Positions 15,136 through 16,705 of a DNA stretch of 16,705 bases are shown here, one piece after another. A program made the translations under genes and the position numbers. The stretch lies in NCBI GenBank assembly GCA_964601265.1, contig CAZRMT010000032.1:1-16705 (forward strand), given 5' to 3'. Under the pieces are notes generated by a model that was not told the origin of the DNA, did no database searches, and worked only from the letters and a program-made list of their open reading frames with translations. Source of the stretch: UBA4675 sp964601265 (GTDB lineage: Bacteria > Bacillota > Clostridia > Christensenellales > Borkfalkiaceae). Position 1 is the stretch's first letter, and the number at the start of each line of letters is the position of its first letter.

Positions 15136-15230
15136 AGCAACGGACGCGCCACGGCACCGCAAGGAATTTCCTTTTCGTTTGCGGACGACATCCCATTCCG
15201 CAACACTTAACGCGCCTAGGCTACTCTGCT
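15136..15230 (-). promoter_or_regulatory. Tetrahydrofolate (THF, folate-I) riboswitch aptamer
   Basis: The minus strand carries the hallmark blocks of the THF aptamer in order: GCGTTAAGTG (15204-15213), a P3 stem (15198-15203 with 15179-15184) closing a loop with AATGGGATGTCGT, and GCGGTG (15155-15160). P1 can close with AGCA (15227-15230) against TGCT (15136-15139). The blocks match the published Eubacterium siraeum aptamer closely. It lies between a consensus promoter and the ATG of folT, exactly where this class is known to act; folate-replete cells would reduce folT expression. Confidence 0.95.
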
Positions 15231-15241
15231 TTTATGCTATT

Positions 15242-15270
15242 AGTATATCAAAAGCACGGTTAAAGGTCAA
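15242..15270 (-). promoter_or_regulatory. Sigma-A-type promoter of the THF riboswitch/folT transcript
   Basis: On the minus strand TTGACC (15265-15270) and TATACT (15242-15247) are spaced exactly 17 bp. The transcript would begin near 15235, a few nt upstream of P1 of the aptamer, so the riboswitch is the very 5' end of the mRNA. Confidence 0.85.
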
Positions 15271-15311
15271 TTTATTTACATAAAAAAATACGAAAAGCGA
15301 AAAATATAACT

Positions 15312-15992
15312 ATGATAGTTATTTTTATTAGAACAACCGTTACTTTTATTATACTTTTAACGGTAATGCGTCTTATGGGGAAAAGACAGATAGGCGAAAT
15401 GCAACCCTTTGAATTCGTTATAACCTTGCTTATTGCCGAGCTTGCCTGTTTGCCCTTGGCGGACGTGTCTATTCCTCTTATTTACGGAATTATAGCCGTG
15501 CTTGCGGTGTTTATAGTCCACCAACTGTTTTCCGTTTTGGAGCAAACGGGACAACCGCTAAAAAAATTGTTCAGCGGGAAACCTTCTCTCGTTATCAACA
15601 AGGACGGAATAGACGTAGAACAACTGAGAATAAACAACTTGGACGTGGAGGACTTGATAAGCGCAATGCGTTCTTGCGGGTACTACTCTTTCGACGCCGT
15701 GTCCTACGCTATTTTCGAGTCTAGCGGAAAGCTTTCGGTACTTGAAAACCCCGACTACGATAAAAACGAAGCGTATCTCCCCGTTTTATTGATAAATTCG
15801 GGAAAAGTAATAAAAAATAACTATAAAATGCTTAATTTAGACGAAAAATTTACCGAAAAAATAATAAAAGGAAACAGCGTAAAGGACGTAACCGTTTTAA
15901 CGCTGGACGGTAGCGGAAAGGTGTACTTGCAAATTAAAAATCAAAAGTATGAAACCTTTAAAGTTGCCCTTCCGAAGGGGATAGAATGGTAA
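15312..15992 (+). CDS. DUF421 membrane protein (YetF/YrbG family)
   Basis: This is a 226-residue protein of the DUF421 family, whose biochemical role is not established. Three hydrophobic segments occupy about residues 1-20, 35-53 and 56-76. The family hallmark MGKRQIGEMQPFEFVITLLIAELACLPLAD spans the first two. The cytosolic or extracytosolic C-terminal part has GKPSLVINKDGI, then DLISAMRSCGYYSFDAVSYAIFESSGKLSVL, which is also diagnostic. The ATG at 15312 has no clear Shine-Dalgarno sequence (upstream is AT-rich), so translation may be weak or start-site choice uncertain; I see no convincing promoter either. It overlaps the next gene by 7 bp, the usual arrangement with DUF4363 in Clostridia. 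Bacillus members have been linked to spore or stress phenotypes, but that cannot be transferred here. Confidence 0.93.
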   Translation: MIVIFIRTTVTFIILLTVMRLMGKRQIGEMQPFEFVITLLIAELACLPLADVSIPLIYGIIAVLAVFIVHQLFSVLEQTGQPLKKLFSGKPSLVINKDGIDVEQLRINNLDVEDLISAMRSCGYYSFDAVSYAIFESSGKLSVLENPDYDKNEAYLPVLLINSGKVIKNNYKMLNLDEKFTEKIIKGNSVKDVTVLTLDGSGKVYLQIKNQKYETFKVALPKGIEW

Positions 15993-16363
15993 AATCTTTA
16001 ATATCGGTGCTAATTGCGTGCTTGCTTATTGCCGTGGGGAGCGTTTTGGAATATAAAACCATAACTAATTCCTTTAACGAACTAAAACAAACCGCCGTAA
16101 TTTGCAAGGAAAAAGCGGAAGACGAAAGCTTAACGACGGACGACGTGTTAATTCTTCAAAAAAAATGGATAAAACGGAAAAAGCAGTTGCACGTTTGGAT
16201 TCCGCATAACGAAATAAAGGAAATGGAATTATGGATAGCCGAATGCGTACAAACGACCGCCAACGAAAAATATCCCGACAGCGCGGAAAAGTTAGAAGTC
16301 GTGATAGAACTTTGCGAGCAAATACCGAAAACCTTTTCCGTTTCTTGGCAAAACATTTTATAA
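15986..16363 (+). CDS. DUF4363 membrane-anchored protein
   Basis: This is a 125-residue protein with one N-terminal hydrophobic segment (about 5-22, LISVLIACLLIAVGSVLEY) followed by a helical, charged region probably outside the membrane. It matches the pattern of DUF4363 proteins: a short anchor, then a four-helix-like domain with a W-I-P segment (HVWIPHNEIKEMELWIAEC). It starts at ATG 15986 inside the last codons of the DUF421 gene, behind AAGGGG, implying translational coupling and a joint function. The function is unknown. A possible terminator follows about 14 bp after the stop codon. Confidence 0.85.
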   Translation: MVKSLISVLIACLLIAVGSVLEYKTITNSFNELKQTAVICKEKAEDESLTTDDVLILQKKWIKRKKQLHVWIPHNEIKEMELWIAECVQTTANEKYPDSAEKLEVVIELCEQIPKTFSVSWQNIL

Positions 16364-16376
16364 AAAATACCACGTC

Positions 16377-16413
16377 AACGGATATAATTTATGCAAAATT
16401 GCCGTTACTTTTA
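16377..16413 (+). terminator. Possible terminator after the DUF4363 gene
   Basis: AACGG (16377-16381) pairs with CCGTT (16402-16406), and an inner AATTT/AAATT stem can stack within, followed by ACTTTTATT. The stem is interrupted and AT-rich, so it is a weak candidate. Confidence 0.4.
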
Positions 16414-16435
16414 TTATATAGCTTTTTTATAAGGA

Positions 16436-16566
16436 TGAGATTCCCACGTCGCAACCAATTGTTGCTCCTCTGAATGACGGTTTATTAAAGCTTGTAATCC
16501 GTACACAAAACCCCGTACAAGAACAACGACAAACACAAAAGCGACTAAGTCGCCTCTGAATGACGG
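16436..16566. repeat. Two related hairpin-plus-tail repeat units in the intergenic region
   Basis: Two units each consist of a 5-bp hairpin followed by CCTCTGAATGACGG. In unit 1, GCAAC (16451-16455) pairs with GTTGC (16461-16465) and the tail is 16467-16480. In unit 2, GCGAC (16541-16545) pairs with GTCGC (16549-16553) and the tail is 16553-16566. The middle pair differs as A:T versus G:C, which is compensatory. Unit 1 is preceded by ATGAGATTCCC, recalling the dispersed GAGATTC...GAATGAC palindromic repeats common in gut Firmicutes genomes. This looks like a degenerate dispersed or miniature repeat rather than a gene. Confidence 0.6.
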
Positions 16567-16580
16567 ATTATATAGAAAAT

Positions 16581-16604
16581 GCGGATATAAAAAACTATAT
16601 CCGC
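16581..16604 (-). terminator. Terminator hairpin downstream of upp
   Basis: A perfect 9-bp stem (16581-16589 with 16596-16604) encloses a 6-nt loop. Read on the minus strand it lies about 50 bp past the upp stop codon and is followed by ATTTTCTATA, a moderately T-rich tail. It could act in either direction. Confidence 0.6.
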
Positions 16605-16655
16605 AATTATTAGTTATTTGTGCTTTATTTATTGACAAACAGAGTTTGCATAAAA

Positions 16656-16705
16656 TTATTTCGTTCCGAAAATTCTGTCGCCTGCGTCGCCTAGTCCCGG
16701 GAGAA
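16656..16705 (-). CDS. upp: Uracil phosphoribosyltransferase, C-terminal fragment cut by the window edge
   Basis: Only the last 16 codons are present. Read on the minus strand they give LPGLGDAGDRIFGTK and a TAA stop. This is the highly conserved C-terminus of uracil phosphoribosyltransferase, which makes UMP from uracil and PRPP in pyrimidine salvage; the GDAGDR segment helps form the uracil-binding site. The gene continues beyond position 16705, so it is partial because of the window and not broken. A hairpin terminator lies downstream at 16604-16581. Confidence 0.9.
   Translation of the reverse strand, partial: LPGLGDAGDRIFGTK

Noticed and set aside
15271..15311. Promoter for the DUF421 gene (TTTACA with TATAAC)
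   Set aside because: The spacing is 24 bp, too long for a sigma-A promoter, and alternatives are no better than expected in AT-rich sequence.
16436..16604. CRISPR array
   Set aside because: There are only two units of unequal length with no regular spacers and no cas genes; they are better described as dispersed palindromic repeats plus a terminator.
16414..16638. 74-codon minus-strand reading frame
   Set aside because: It runs through the palindromic repeats and the terminator hairpin, has no ribosome binding site and resembles no protein.

Overview
The window looks like a low-GC Firmicutes (Clostridia-type) chromosome segment. The grounds are AGGAGG-type ribosome binding sites, sigma-A-like promoters with 17-bp spacers, a SpoVB-like flippase, a PdaB-like deacetylase, a folate-type ECF S component under a tetrahydrofolate (THF) riboswitch, and a DUF421/DUF4363 pair. 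The species cannot be named from this sequence. Most of it is ordinary chromosomal gene content, and I see no phage, CRISPR, transposase or tRNA gene.

Layout. (1) 34-2700, all minus: GAPDH with its own strong promoter; upstream of it a two-gene unit of a PdaB-like polysaccharide deacetylase (TTG start) and a tandem-OB-fold SSB-like protein. (2) 2816-7841: a minus-strand unit of a zinc-free quinone oxidoreductase-like MDR enzyme followed by a 1021-residue surface lipoprotein. The lipoprotein has three InlB-type repeats, three copies of a roughly 125-residue beta-rich module and a C-terminal sialidase/BNR domain. An AraC-family regulator is divergent from this unit. The two promoters interlock, and the oxidoreductase mRNA appears to be leaderless. 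This carbohydrate-acquisition cassette is the most distinctive part of the window. (3) 7869-12883, minus: parE, parC and a small hypothetical gene form one operon, closed by a bidirectional terminator shared with araC. (4) 13062-15270: a SpoVB/MurJ-type flippase (plus) converges on folT (minus), and the two genes overlap tail to tail by 102 bp. folT is preceded by a consensus promoter, a clear THF riboswitch and a hairpin that can cover its ribosome binding site. (5) 15312-16363, plus: DUF421 and DUF4363 membrane proteins, translationally overlapping. (6) 16364-16655: an intergenic region with two related hairpin-plus-tail repeat units and a terminator, ahead of the 3' end of upp (minus), which is cut by the window edge.

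No wholly new system is claimed. The points most worth a second look are the AraC/oxidoreductase/sialidase-like locus with its interlocked promoters, the possible AUA start of the flippase gene, the spoVB-folT antisense overlap, and the covarying repeats next to upp.
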